Assembly (NCBI GenBank): GCA_963775085.1
Contig: CAVZHO010000010.1
Location: 239,365-303,364, forward strand
DNA: 64,000 bases
Reading direction: 5' to 3'
Source of the DNA: JAAFIP01 sp963775085
GTDB taxonomy: Bacteria > Pseudomonadota > Gammaproteobacteria > Burkholderiales > Burkholderiaceae_C
Shown here piece by piece: positions 50,981 to 58,912 of this stretch (the stretch's first letter is position 1; the number at the start of each line of letters is the position of its first letter). Under the pieces are notes generated by a model. It saw only the letters and a program-made list of their open reading frames with translations, was not told the origin of the DNA and ran no database searches. The position numbers were made by a program, and so were the translations under genes.

Positions 50981-51444
50981 TTCGACTCCTTACGCACTGC
51001 ATCACGCGAGATGCCTGCAATGTCCAGCACTTTGGGTTGCTGCGCGGTGTGTGGGTGCTCAGAGCCGCCATACACTTTGAGCTTTTTGATCATGGCGTAA
51101 CCCAAGGGACCCTTGGGCAGCATGCCTTTGACCGCTTTTTCCAGCGCACGGCCAGGAAACTTGGCTTGCATGTCGCGGAAGTTGGTCTCGGAGATACCGC
51201 CGGGGTAGCCCGAGTGGCGGTAGTATTTTTTGTCGAGTGTTTTGGCACCTGTGACGCGCAGCTGGGCTGCGTTGATCACGATGATGTAGTCACCGGTGTC
51301 GATGTGAGGCGTGTAAATGGCCTTGTGTTTGCCGCGTAAACGGAGGGCTGCTTCGCTGGCAATCCGTCCGAGCACCTTATCGGTGGCGTCAATCACAAAC
51401 CACTCGTGCGTCACGTCGGCGGGTTTAGCGCTGTACGTAGTCAT
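50977..51444 (-). CDS. rplM: 50S ribosomal protein L13
   Basis: A 155-residue L13. It has WFVIDATDKVLGRIASEAAL, GDYIIVINAAQLRVTGAKT, KKYYRHSGYPGG and PLGYAMIKKLKVYGGSEHPH. ATG 51444 is the family start; the longer frame runs into the leader. A good promoter lies about 200 bases upstream, leaving an untranslated leader that may contain autoregulatory structure. Confidence 0.96.
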   Translation of the reverse strand: MTTYSAKPADVTHEWFVIDATDKVLGRIASEAALRLRGKHKAIYTPHIDTGDYIIVINAAQLRVTGAKTLDKKYYRHSGYPGGISETNFRDMQAKFPGRALEKAVKGMLPKGPLGYAMIKKLKVYGGSEHPHTAQQPKVLDIAGISRDAVRKESK

Positions 51445-51633
51445 GAGTTTTCTCTTTTCAATATAAAGAAGGGTTTGTAGCATGCCTTTTCCACGGTCGG
51501 TGCTCCTCTGGTGGGAGCCTCTTAGGTGGGTATTTGTTGATGCACCCCCCAGTACAGCACGCGCTAGCGGGCGACTAGGAGCTGGGCTCAACAGTCTCCG
51601 CCGCGGGCATAGCTAAACGCTGCGAAGCCCTCC

Positions 51634-51663
51634 ATTATAAGCAAAATCAAAGGCTTAGGTCAA
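51634..51663 (-). promoter_or_regulatory. Promoter of rplM-rpsI
   Basis: On the minus strand TTGACC (51658-51663) and TATAAT (51634-51639) are 18 bases apart, close to the sigma-70 consensus. This gives an untranslated leader of about 185 bases before rplM. Confidence 0.75.
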
Positions 51664-51692
51664 TATTGGCGTTTCAGAGTTACCATTGCCCC

Positions 51693-52679
51693 ATGCTTTC
51701 CTACCGCCACGCCTTCCACGCAGGCAACCACGCTGATGTGCTCAAGCACATGACCCTGATTGCCACACTCAAATACCTTACCCAAAAAGACGCTGGCATT
51801 ACGGTGATTGATACCCACGCGGGTGCAGGCTTGTACCGGCTGGACGGTGACTACGCGCAAAAAAGCGCCGAATCGGACGAAGGCGTGCGCAAACTCCTGA
51901 TCGCCGATATTTTCCAGACAAATAAGCCTGCAGTCCCTGTCACTGGGACGCAAGTAGCTACTGAAAGTGTAGCGCCTGCCTTGCAAGACTATGTCGATTG
52001 CATCCAGAGTTTTAACGCCAAGGGGCTTAAAATCTACCCCGGTTCGCCCTTTGTCATGCACAGCCAGCTGCGCAGCGGCACGGGTACCACGCCGCGCGAC
52101 AAGCTCAAGCTGTTTGAACTGCACGGCGCAGATGCTACCGCGCTGGATGGCAATATGGCGCAGCTGGAGGCGGGCCGCATGATCAGCGTGGAGCGCTCCG
52201 ACGGCTTTGACGCACTGCGCGCCCTGCTGCCGCCGCCCAACAAGCGTGCGCTGGTGCTGATCGACCCCAGCTACGAGATGAAAAGCGACTATGCCCGGGT
52301 CAAAGCCGCCGTGCAGGACGCGATGGCGCGCTTTCCCACCGGCACCTATGTGGTGTGGTATCCGGTGATTCCGCGTGCCGAGTCGCACGACCTGCCCCGC
52401 CGCCTCAAGGCGCTGGCGCAGCAGGCTAAAAAGCCCTGGCTGCACGCTACGCTTAATATTGGCCAGGAGCCTGCAGCGAAAGCGACCGCGCCACAGGTCA
52501 AGATCAGCCCCGATGGCAAGCCTTTGGCCGCCAAGCGCCCTGGCCTGCGCGAAAGCGGCATGTTTCTGATCAATCCGCCGCACACCCTGAAGGCCGCACT
52601 TAACGCCGCCCTGCCCCAGGTGCTGGCCGCGCTGGGGCGTGGACGGGGCAAGGGCTTTGCGGTAGAGGCCGGCGGGTAG
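51693..52679 (+). CDS. rlmJ: 23S rRNA (adenine(2030)-N6)-methyltransferase
   Basis: A 328-residue RlmJ protein. It begins MLSYRHAFHAGNHADVLKHM, has the SAM-binding DTHAGAGLY and the catalytic IDPSYEMKSDY motif (DPPY-like), and KPWLHATLNIGQEP near the end. It methylates A2030 of 23S rRNA. A repeat copy (51926-51974) inserts a segment (AVPVTGTQVATESVA) in frame after residue 77. ATG 51693 is the family start, 27 bases inside the longest frame. Confidence 0.9.
   Translation: MLSYRHAFHAGNHADVLKHMTLIATLKYLTQKDAGITVIDTHAGAGLYRLDGDYAQKSAESDEGVRKLLIADIFQTNKPAVPVTGTQVATESVAPALQDYVDCIQSFNAKGLKIYPGSPFVMHSQLRSGTGTTPRDKLKLFELHGADATALDGNMAQLEAGRMISVERSDGFDALRALLPPPNKRALVLIDPSYEMKSDYARVKAAVQDAMARFPTGTYVVWYPVIPRAESHDLPRRLKALAQQAKKPWLHATLNIGQEPAAKATAPQVKISPDGKPLAAKRPGLRESGMFLINPPHTLKAALNAALPQVLAALGRGRGKGFAVEAGG
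51926..51974 (-). repeat. Dispersed repeat copy 12 (inside rlmJ)
   Basis: On the minus strand it reads CGCTACACTTTCAGTAGCTA, then CTTGCGTCCCAGTGACAGGG and ACTGCAGG. It is read in frame on the plus strand as VPVTGTQVATESVA. Confidence 0.7.
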
Positions 52680-52779
52680 CGGTTTTTTATTTTTTCGGCA
52701 AATTCTCTAGGGCGGGAAGCAACTCAACTGTAGAATAATGTATTCATAGCCACCTTGAACCCATTCCTACCGCGCCACC

Positions 52780-53778
52780 ATGGAGCAACCTCTACTTCGA
52801 CTCGGACTGCTTGGTTTTGACCAGGATCAGGCCATTCAAGCCACTTTGAAAGTGCAGGCTGCCGCATCTGCCAACAGCCGCTGGCAAGTGGTAACCTTTG
52901 AGGATGCTGATATGTGGTTGCTGCACAGCAGCCGTGTCACCATGGGCTCGGGAACACTCAATATTGGCAACCCCGCAGCACCCGACTCGCCCATGATGAT
53001 TGACCCCTCGCAAGTCAGTCGCCCCGTGGCCTTTACCCAACCTTTGCCTGCCACGATTGATGCCAAACTGAGCATCAACCTGGAGGATGCCTACGAATGC
53101 GCGACAGCGCTCAATCAATTTGCCCACGTGCTGGTGCGTCTGTGCACTTTTTTTGCATTGGGCGAACAGGTAGCCAGCCGCCAAAGCGGGTTGGAGCGCG
53201 GCATTTACCAATTGCACTTTGAGTCCAAATTGGTGGCGGTGGTGGACCTCTCCCTCTGGCAAGTGGGCATGCTGCCCGATGCCAGCCCACTGGAGCTGGC
53301 GCTGGCCTCGTGGCGGCACCGCCCCTACGAAACCAACTATCTGCCCGCAGGCTTCAAGGGCATTGCGCTGGACAAGCTGATGTGGGTGTACGCCAGCCGC
53401 ACCCAGACCGATCGTCTGCCCGCCAGTTACCGCAGCCAACCCATCCACCTGCGCCGCCTGTCAGTGCTGCCTCAAAGCTGGCTGCACCAAGACCATATGA
53501 ACGTCATTGGCCTGATCAGCCAGCAACCCTGCCTGATGAGCACCCTGGCACAGCGCACCCAGCTATCCGACAAGCGCCTGTCCTCCTGCCTGACAGCCCT
53601 GTACTACAGCGGCACCATCACTACCGACCCACGCCAGGTGCAACGCGGTGATAACCGTATCCACAGCGGCTACATGGAACTATCAGAGGAAGACAAGGCC
53701 GCCTATACCAACACCGCAGGCGACTCCAAAGGCATGTCGGTGTTTGACACCCACCAGTTCGAGCCCTCCCGCAATTAA
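52780..53778 (+). CDS. Protein of unknown function upstream of the paa genes
   Basis: A 332-residue protein I do not recognise. No signal peptide or membrane helix is visible. The N-terminal part has LLRLGLLGFDQDQAIQATLK and WQVVTFEDADMWLLHSS, possibly an alpha/beta fold. The C-terminal part (about 240-290, PCLMSTLAQRTQLSDKRLSS then CLTALYYSGTI) looks like a winged helix. It ends 100 bases before paaA and on the same strand, but the operator region separates them. A regulatory or signalling role is a guess. Confidence 0.55.
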   Translation: MEQPLLRLGLLGFDQDQAIQATLKVQAAASANSRWQVVTFEDADMWLLHSSRVTMGSGTLNIGNPAAPDSPMMIDPSQVSRPVAFTQPLPATIDAKLSINLEDAYECATALNQFAHVLVRLCTFFALGEQVASRQSGLERGIYQLHFESKLVAVVDLSLWQVGMLPDASPLELALASWRHRPYETNYLPAGFKGIALDKLMWVYASRTQTDRLPASYRSQPIHLRRLSVLPQSWLHQDHMNVIGLISQQPCLMSTLAQRTQLSDKRLSSCLTALYYSGTITTDPRQVQRGDNRIHSGYMELSEEDKAAYTNTAGDSKGMSVFDTHQFEPSRN

Positions 53779-53804
53779 GCCCTCCTTGGGGCTTGCGGGC
53801 TTAA

Positions 53805-53838
53805 TTAACCGACTCATCGGTCGGTTAATGGGTACAAT
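53805..53838 (+). promoter_or_regulatory. Palindromic operator and -10 element before paaA
   Basis: TTAACCGAC (53805-53813) and GTCGGTTAA (53820-53828) form 9-base arms around 6 bases, a form typical of TetR-family operators. TACAAT (53833-53838) follows as a possible -10. TetR-type PaaR repressors control paa genes in other betaproteobacteria, but no such gene is in the window. The -35 is not obvious. Confidence 0.6.
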
Positions 53839-53877
53839 AATGCTTCCCCCTCCCGTGGAGGGGATGGAGAAAGCGCC

Positions 53878-54904
53878 GTGTACACCCAAGCCCTAGATAT
53901 TCCCGACACCGCAGCAACACGCCAGCCACTGCAAGCGGTAGCCCCGCCAGTCAGCGCTACGGAGCAAGCGCTGCAAACCCACTTCGATGCCAAGATCGAT
54001 GCCGACGGCAAGATCGAGCCACAAGACTGGATGCCCAGCCGCCTACCGCAAAACCCTGGTGCGCCAGATCAGCCAGCATGCGCACAGCGAGATCATTGGC
54101 ATGCAGCCCGAGGGCAACTGGATCTCACGCGCGCCCTCGCTCAAACGCAAGGCCATTTTGCTGGCCAAGGTGCAAGACGAAGCCGGCCACGGCCTGTACC
54201 TGTACAGCGCAGGCGAAACCCTGGGCACCTCGCGCGACCAGATGCTTCATGCCCTGCACACCGGCAAGGCCAAATACAGCAGCATCTTCAACTACCCCAC
54301 CCTGACCTGGGCCGACACCGGCACCATCGGCTGGCTGGTCGACGGCGCGGCCATCATGAACCAGGTGCCGCTTTGCCGCTGCACCTATGGGCCCTACGCC
54401 CGCGCGATGATCCGCATTTGCAAGGAAGAAAGCTTCCACCAGCGCCAGGGCTTTGAAAGCCTGATGACGATGATGCAGGGCACGCCCGCCCAGCGCGCCA
54501 TGGTGCAAGACTCCGTCAACCGCTGGTGGTGGCCGGTGCTGGCCATGTTTGGCCCACCCGACAGCGACAGCCCCAACAGCGGCCAAAGCATGCGCTGGGG
54601 CATCAAACGCATTTCTAACGACGCGCTGCGGCAAAGGTTTGTCGATGCCACCGTGCCGCAATCCGCCATCCTGGGCGTGACTTTGCCCGACCCTGACTTG
54701 AAGTGGAACGAAGCCAAGGGCTGCCACGACTACGGTGCGATCGACTGGGACGAGTTTTGGGCCACGGTGAACGGCCATGGGCCGTGCAATGCCGAGCGTT
54801 TGGCTACGCGTGTCAAGGCGCATGAAAATGGCGCTTGGGTGCGGGATGCAGCGCTGGCTTATGCGGCTAAGCAGAAGGCTTCTTCGCTGCGGCAGGCGGC
54901 TTGA
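53878..54904 (+). pseudogene. paaA: Phenylacetyl-CoA epoxidase subunit PaaA with an apparent +1 frameshift
   Basis: PaaA is the di-iron catalytic subunit of 1,2-phenylacetyl-CoA epoxidase. GTG 53878 has GGAGA 7 bases upstream, and its frame reads to ADGKIEPQDWMPS. Homology then continues in the next frame as AYRKTLVRQISQHAHSEIIG, KVQDEAGHGLYLY and KEESFHQRQGFE (di-iron ligands) to the stop at 54904. One extra base around 54037-54040 (AGCCGCC) explains the break. It may be a sequencing error or a true mutation that would inactivate the operon's catalytic subunit. Otherwise the gene looks complete and conserved. Confidence 0.85.
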
Positions 54905-55093
54905 TATTTGAGGTTTTAGGTAACGCAAAAAATAACCAAGGAAATTTTGTAACTCCATGTGCCCGTGGATGCAAAAAATGAATCAATTGAGCACGAGACA
55001 TGGCATTCTAAGTTGGTTTGATTTTGCGTTTTTCGCGTTCTTTTAGCGTTTTTTGCGTTCCCTATTCCCGCCCCCCAATCACACTACAAAACC

Positions 55094-55381
55094 ATGACAA
55101 ACCAAGAACTCCCTCTCTTTGAAGTCTTCCTGCGCAGCAAGCAGGGCCTGGAGCATAAACATTGCGGCAGCTTGCATGCGGCCGACGCGCAGCAAGCGCT
55201 GAACATGGCGCGCGATGTGTATACGCGGCGCATGGAAGGCGTGAGCATTTGGGTGGTCGCCAGCAAGGACATCACTGCCAGCCAGCCCGAGGACAAAGTG
55301 GACATGTTTGAACCGGCCAGCGACAAGATCTACCGCCACCCGACGTTCTATGACATTCCCGATGCAGTGGGGCATATGTGA
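55094..55381 (+). CDS. paaB: Phenylacetyl-CoA epoxidase subunit PaaB
   Basis: A 95-residue PaaB. It has LPLFEVFLRSKQGLEHKHCG with SLHAADAQQALNMARDVYTR and the C-terminal PTFYDIPDAVGHM. PaaB bridges the PaaAC complexes. It follows paaA after 189 bases without a gene; that stretch has only T-rich repeats of a GCGTTTTT type. Its stop overlaps the paaC start. Confidence 0.92.
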   Translation: MTNQELPLFEVFLRSKQGLEHKHCGSLHAADAQQALNMARDVYTRRMEGVSIWVVASKDITASQPEDKVDMFEPASDKIYRHPTFYDIPDAVGHM

Positions 55382-56193
55382 TGGCCACGCCTACTTCCCC
55401 CACGCTGCCCGCTACGCACCCAGCGCAGTACATCCTTCACCTGGCCGACAACGCCCTCATCCACGGCCAACGCATCGCCGAGTGGTGCAGCCACGGCCCG
55501 GTGCTAGAGGAAGACATTGCCATGGCCAATATCGGCCTGGACCACATCGGCCAGGCGCGCATGTTGTACCAGCACTGTGCGAATCTAATGGGCTCAGACT
55601 GCACCGAAGACCAACTGGCCTACTTTCGCAACCCCGAGCAGTTTCGCAATTACACGCTGCTAGAGCTACCGCACCGCACCGCCTTTGCGCCCTCGGTCGC
55701 CACCGAGCGCAACTACGCCGTGACGATTGCGCGTAATTTTTTCTACAGTGCATTGATGAATTTGGTGTGGGCGCAACTGCAAAACTCCCAAGACCCGCAG
55801 CTCGCCGCCATCGCTGGCAAGAGCGTGAAAGAAGTGCGCTACCACCTGCGCCACAGCACCGACTGGATGCTGCGCCTGGGCGACGGCACGCCAGAGTCAC
55901 ACGCCCGGATGCAGGCCGCTGTGGACTATCTCATGCCATTTACCCAAGAATGGTGGGCGCAGTCAGCTATGGAAAAAGCAGCCATTGACAGTGCCATCGG
56001 GGTTGACGTGGCAGCGTTACGCGGCACCTGGCACGAGAGTATCAGCAGCGTGCTCAGCCAGGCCACCTTGCGCATCCCCAGCGACCAAGGCTACCTCACC
56101 CACGGCAAAGAAGGCCAACACTCCGAGCACCTGAGCTACCTGTTGGCGGAAATGCAAAGCCTGGCCCGCGCCCACCCGGAGGCGATATGGTGA
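55381..56193 (+). CDS. paaC: Phenylacetyl-CoA epoxidase subunit PaaC
   Basis: A 270-residue structural subunit of the epoxidase. It has YILHLADNALIHGQRIAEWC, MANIGLDHIGQARMLYQH, ERNYAVTIARNFFYSALM and KEVRYHLRHSTDWMLRLGDG. It pairs with PaaA and helps bind CoA substrate. The start ATG shares its A with the paaB stop (TGATG). Its end overlaps the paaD start. Confidence 0.92.
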   Translation: MATPTSPTLPATHPAQYILHLADNALIHGQRIAEWCSHGPVLEEDIAMANIGLDHIGQARMLYQHCANLMGSDCTEDQLAYFRNPEQFRNYTLLELPHRTAFAPSVATERNYAVTIARNFFYSALMNLVWAQLQNSQDPQLAAIAGKSVKEVRYHLRHSTDWMLRLGDGTPESHARMQAAVDYLMPFTQEWWAQSAMEKAAIDSAIGVDVAALRGTWHESISSVLSQATLRIPSDQGYLTHGKEGQHSEHLSYLLAEMQSLARAHPEAIW

Positions 56194-56915
56194 TGGAGCC
56201 GAAAGCAAGCGCGGATCAGGCATGCGCACCCGCAGGCGACGCGAAAGCAAAATTGAGTCAAGCAAAATGGGGTCAGATCAAAATTCAGGACGACCAAGCG
56301 CCCGAAGACTACCCAGCCAATACGAAATTTTGCTCTGACCCCACTTTGCGCTCTACCGCTTCAGCTACACCACTAGCCGAGCTCTGGCAATTGCTAGAAC
56401 ACATCCCCGACCCCGAAATCCCCGTCGTCAGCATCCGCGAACTGGGCATCTTGCGCAACGTGCGCCAGGCCGCCGACGGCAGCATTGAAGTCGTCATCAC
56501 CCCCACCTACAGCGGCTGCCCGGCCATGGGCCAGATCGAAGACGATGTCAAAGCTGCGCTGAAAACGGCCAACGTGCAGGCCAGAGTCATCACGCAACTA
56601 GCCCCCGCCTGGACGACCGACTGGATGACCGACAGCGCAAAAACCAAGCTGCGCGAATACGGCATTGCACCGCCCCAGCACGCCGCTGCACATGCTGCGC
56701 AGCCAAATAGCGTCATCCAATTCGCTACTAAATCAGGAGCTGCTTACGCTAATAAACAAAGGTCTACAGGCCAATTTGACCACCAAACCGTGCCCTGCCC
56801 ACGCTGCGCCAGCCGCAACACCACCGAGACCTCGCACTTCGCATCTACCGCCTGCAAAGCGCTGTACAAATGCCTGGACTGCCTGGAGCCGTTTGATTAT
56901 TTCAAGCCGTACTAG
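56187..56915 (+). CDS. paaD: PaaD, maturation factor of phenylacetyl-CoA epoxidase, with two element insertions
   Basis: A 242-residue protein of the PaaD (DUF59 plus zinc) type. The MIP18-like core is LAELWQLLEHIPDPEIPVVS, then TPTYSGCPAMGQIEDDVKAAL. The C-terminal zinc motif reads PCPRCASRNTTE and KCLDCLEP. It is longer than usual (about 165-190). The extra parts come from a REP-like palindrome (56263-56348) in the N-terminal extension and a repeat copy (56723-56775) before the zinc motif, both open in frame. Start is 56187 or 56193; GGAGG precedes both. Confidence 0.85.
   Translation: MVMEPKASADQACAPAGDAKAKLSQAKWGQIKIQDDQAPEDYPANTKFCSDPTLRSTASATPLAELWQLLEHIPDPEIPVVSIRELGILRNVRQAADGSIEVVITPTYSGCPAMGQIEDDVKAALKTANVQARVITQLAPAWTTDWMTDSAKTKLREYGIAPPQHAAAHAAQPNSVIQFATKSGAAYANKQRSTGQFDHQTVPCPRCASRNTTETSHFASTACKALYKCLDCLEPFDYFKPY
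56263..56348. repeat. REP-like inverted repeat inside paaD
   Basis: CAAAATGGGGTCAGATCAAA (from 56263) and TTTTGCTCTGACCCCACTTT (to about 56347) are inverted, about 40 bases apart. The GGGGTCAG core and the flanking AAAATT match the RAYT-associated REP style. It encodes the segment from AKWGQIK to FCSDPTLR without a stop. Confidence 0.75.
56723..56775 (+). repeat. Dispersed repeat copy 13 (inside paaD)
   Basis: It reads GCTACTAAATCAGGAGCTGC, then TTACGCTAATAAACAAAGGT and CTACAGGCC. It encodes FATKSGAAYANKQRSTGQF in frame between the two domains. Confidence 0.7.
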
Positions 56916-56977
56916 CACCAGGCCACCGTCCGCAGATTCTGCTCACCCCACCTGTAGCCTCACCCGCCCCCATACCC

Positions 56978-58090
56978 ATGAGCACACCGCATTTTCACCC
57001 CCTCACCGTCAAAGCCGTCACGCCGCTGACCGCCGACGCAGCGCAAATCACCTTCGCCATTCCGCCCGATCTGCGCGATGCCTTTGCCTTCACGCCCGGG
57101 CAGTTTGTTACCCTGCGCGCGCAGGTCGATGGCGCATCTGTCCGGCGAAGCTACTCTATTTGTAGCACGCCAGCGCTGCTGGCCCGTGCACAAGAGATCA
57201 CCATCGGTGTCAAGCGCATGCCCGGCGGCGTGCTGTCAACCTGGGTAACGCAGCAACTGCGCGTGGGCGATGTGCTGGACGTGATGCCGCCCGAGGGGCG
57301 TTTTACCGTGCGCAACCCGCAGGCCCGCCAGCGCGTGGCTTTTGTGGCCGGCTCGGGCATCACCCCCGTGCTGTCCATCATGGCGCACACCCTGGCCACC
57401 CAGGCGGACGCGCGTTTCACCCTGGTCTATGGCAACCAGCGCGTCAGCAGCATCATGTTTAACGAGGAGCTGCAAGACCTGAAAGACCGCTACCCCGAGC
57501 GCGTCAGCCTGGTGCATGTGCTGTCGCGCCAGCCCGGCGAGGTGGCGCTGCAGCAGGGCCGCTTGGACGAGGCCAAAGTAGCTGAGCTGCTGCGCACCCT
57601 GCTGCCCGCCAGCCAGATTGACGAGGCCTTTATCTGCGGCCCCGAGGCCATGATTGAATCCACCGAGCGCGCGCTGCACGCGGCGGGCGTGCTAGCAGAG
57701 CGCGTGCATGCCGAACGCTTTGCCTCGGGCATCGCACTGCAAAAGCAGGATACTATCAATTCAATAGCTGCTAACGTCCTATTGACAAGGACTACGGGCC
57801 AAAAAGCCTTTGAATATGCACTGCAAGTGGTGCTGGACGGCAAAACCCACAGCATGGGCATGAATGCACAGGACAATGTGCTGGACACCGCCCTGCAGGA
57901 CGGTCTGGACCTGCCCTACGCCTGCAAAGGCGGCGTATGCTGCACCTGCCGCGCCAAGGTGCTGGAAGGCCAGGTGCGCATGGAAAAAAACTTCACGCTG
58001 GAGCAGTGGGAGATCGACAAAGGCTTTGTGCTGACTTGCCAATCCCACTGCGTGTCGAAGAAGGTCGTGGTCAGCTACGACGAGCGGTAG
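56978..58090 (+). CDS. paaE: Phenylacetyl-CoA epoxidase reductase PaaE
   Basis: A 370-residue reductase. The N-terminal FAD domain has RRSYSICSTP and the NAD(P) domain GSGITPVLSIM with FICGPEAMIEST. The C-terminal plant-type [2Fe-2S] ferredoxin has CKGGVCCTCRAKV and a final CQSHC. It feeds electrons from NADPH to PaaA. A repeat copy (57752-57806) lengthens the linker between reductase and ferredoxin with TINSIAANVLLTRTTGQK, in frame. Confidence 0.92.
   Translation: MSTPHFHPLTVKAVTPLTADAAQITFAIPPDLRDAFAFTPGQFVTLRAQVDGASVRRSYSICSTPALLARAQEITIGVKRMPGGVLSTWVTQQLRVGDVLDVMPPEGRFTVRNPQARQRVAFVAGSGITPVLSIMAHTLATQADARFTLVYGNQRVSSIMFNEELQDLKDRYPERVSLVHVLSRQPGEVALQQGRLDEAKVAELLRTLLPASQIDEAFICGPEAMIESTERALHAAGVLAERVHAERFASGIALQKQDTINSIAANVLLTRTTGQKAFEYALQVVLDGKTHSMGMNAQDNVLDTALQDGLDLPYACKGGVCCTCRAKVLEGQVRMEKNFTLEQWEIDKGFVLTCQSHCVSKKVVVSYDER
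57752..57806 (+). repeat. Dispersed repeat copy 14 (inside paaE)
   Basis: It reads ACTATCAATTCAATAGCTGC, then TAACGTCCTATTGACAAGGA and CTACGGGCCAAAAA. It is the best full-length copy in the window and serves as the reference. It encodes TINSIAANVLLTRTTGQK, similar to the insert in Cca (INSIAANVLATGT). Confidence 0.8.
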
Positions 58091-58114
58091 GCAAAAACCA
58101 CCTTGTTCGGGTTT

Positions 58115-58134
58115 ATGAGATACTCGTATCTCAT
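58115..58134 (+). promoter_or_regulatory. Palindromic operator of the RelBE-type module
   Basis: ATGAGATAC and GTATCTCAT are 9-base arms around TC, 18 bases before the antitoxin start. This fits autoregulation by the ribbon-helix-helix antitoxin. Confidence 0.65.
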
Positions 58135-58152
58135 CCAGAAAAGGAGTGCCCC

Positions 58153-58380
58153 ATGACCGTATCTCTGCGATTGCCGGACGATATTTCAACCCGCCTGCAA
58201 AATTTAGCGCAACGCACTGGGCGAAGCAAAACCTTTTACATGATCGAGGCTATCCGTGAGCACATCGACGATCTTGAAGACTTGTATCTTGCCGAGCAGA
58301 GATTGATTGCCAATCGTGCCGGAAAATCTCAATCGATTGCGCTGGAAGAAGTAATGAAGCGCTATGGTTTGGAAGCTTGA
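58153..58380 (+). CDS. relB: RelB/DinJ-like ribbon-helix-helix antitoxin
   Basis: A 75-residue protein. It has the RHH start MTVSLRLPDDISTRLQNLA, the second helix FYMIEAIREHIDDLEDLYLA and a C-terminal toxin-binding tail with IALEEVMKRYGLEA. AAGGAG lies 6 bases before ATG 58153; a longer frame from 57937 overlaps paaE and is not used. The stop overlaps the toxin start region by 17 bases. The module sits between paaE and the integron remnant and may itself be a mobile passenger. Confidence 0.82.
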   Translation: MTVSLRLPDDISTRLQNLAQRTGRSKTFYMIEAIREHIDDLEDLYLAEQRLIANRAGKSQSIALEEVMKRYGLEA

Positions 58381-58633
58381 GCTTGACAGCGCCGCAGTGC
58401 GCGATTTGGACAAGCTTGACCCGCAAACGGCAAGACGCATTCTCGCTTTTCTGCATGGCCGCGTAGCCACACTGGACGACCCGCGCAGCATTGGCGAAGC
58501 GCTGAAAGGCTCCAAGCTGGGCGAGTTCTGGAAGTACCGCGTTGGCGACTACCGAATCATCAGCAACATTGAAGACGGCGCTTTGCGCATCCTCGTGGTG
58601 AAAATTGGCAATCGACGCGAGGTGTACCGCTGA
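58364..58633 (+). CDS. relE: RelE/ParE-family toxin
   Basis: An 89-residue protein with the RelE fold: VWKLELDSAAVRDLDKLDPQ, then LKGSKLGEFWKYRVGDYRII and VVKIGNRREVYR. The basic residues of the active face (Lys/Arg in KYRVGDYR and GNRREVY) are present. It is probably an mRNA interferase or gyrase poison neutralised by the upstream antitoxin. Confidence 0.85.
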   Translation: MVWKLELDSAAVRDLDKLDPQTARRILAFLHGRVATLDDPRSIGEALKGSKLGEFWKYRVGDYRIISNIEDGALRILVVKIGNRREVYR

Positions 58634-58842
58634 GCGGACCGTTAGCCATCCAGTTGGCGGGCTAGCGGGCGGTGAAGAGCTTGTGCTGCAAAATCTTCCG
58701 CGAACACGCGGGCCCGATATGTAGCGCACCCCAGACCCCACCGCGCCTCGCTACAGATTTTCATCCCAAGCCCGTTCACCACCCGCCGATCTGGCCGCAT
58801 GGTGCGCAGCGGGGGATACCGTTTGCCCCACCGTTTTGGGTG
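58634..58842. other. Gene-free segment between RelE-type toxin and repeat
   Basis: No supported gene. A GTTAGCC string 10 bases after the toxin stop resembles an integron core site only loosely. The rest has no match I can recognise and might hold decayed intI sequence. Confidence 0.4.
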
Positions 58843-58910
58843 CAAAATCGGCCTATAGCCCAACAAAATAGGGCGTAAGCAGCTACTAAATATATAGCTA
58901 GTAGCCATTC
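58843..58910 (-). repeat. Dispersed repeat copy 15 (next to truncated intI)
   Basis: On the minus strand it reads GGCTACTAGCTATATATTTA, then GTAGCTGCTTACGCCC and TTGGGCTATAGGCCGATTTT. It abuts the broken end of intI, so its insertion or an associated deletion may have removed the rest of the integrase. Confidence 0.75.
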
Positions 58911-58912
58911 TT

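Noticed and set aside
54905..55093. Possible small gene between paaA and paaB
   Set aside because: Only short frames without ribosome binding sites; T-rich GCGTTTTT repeats suggest untranslated sequence.
58642..58908. Minus-strand 88-codon frame after the RelE-type toxin
   Set aside because: It is made largely of repeat copy 15 and non-conserved sequence; no family features.
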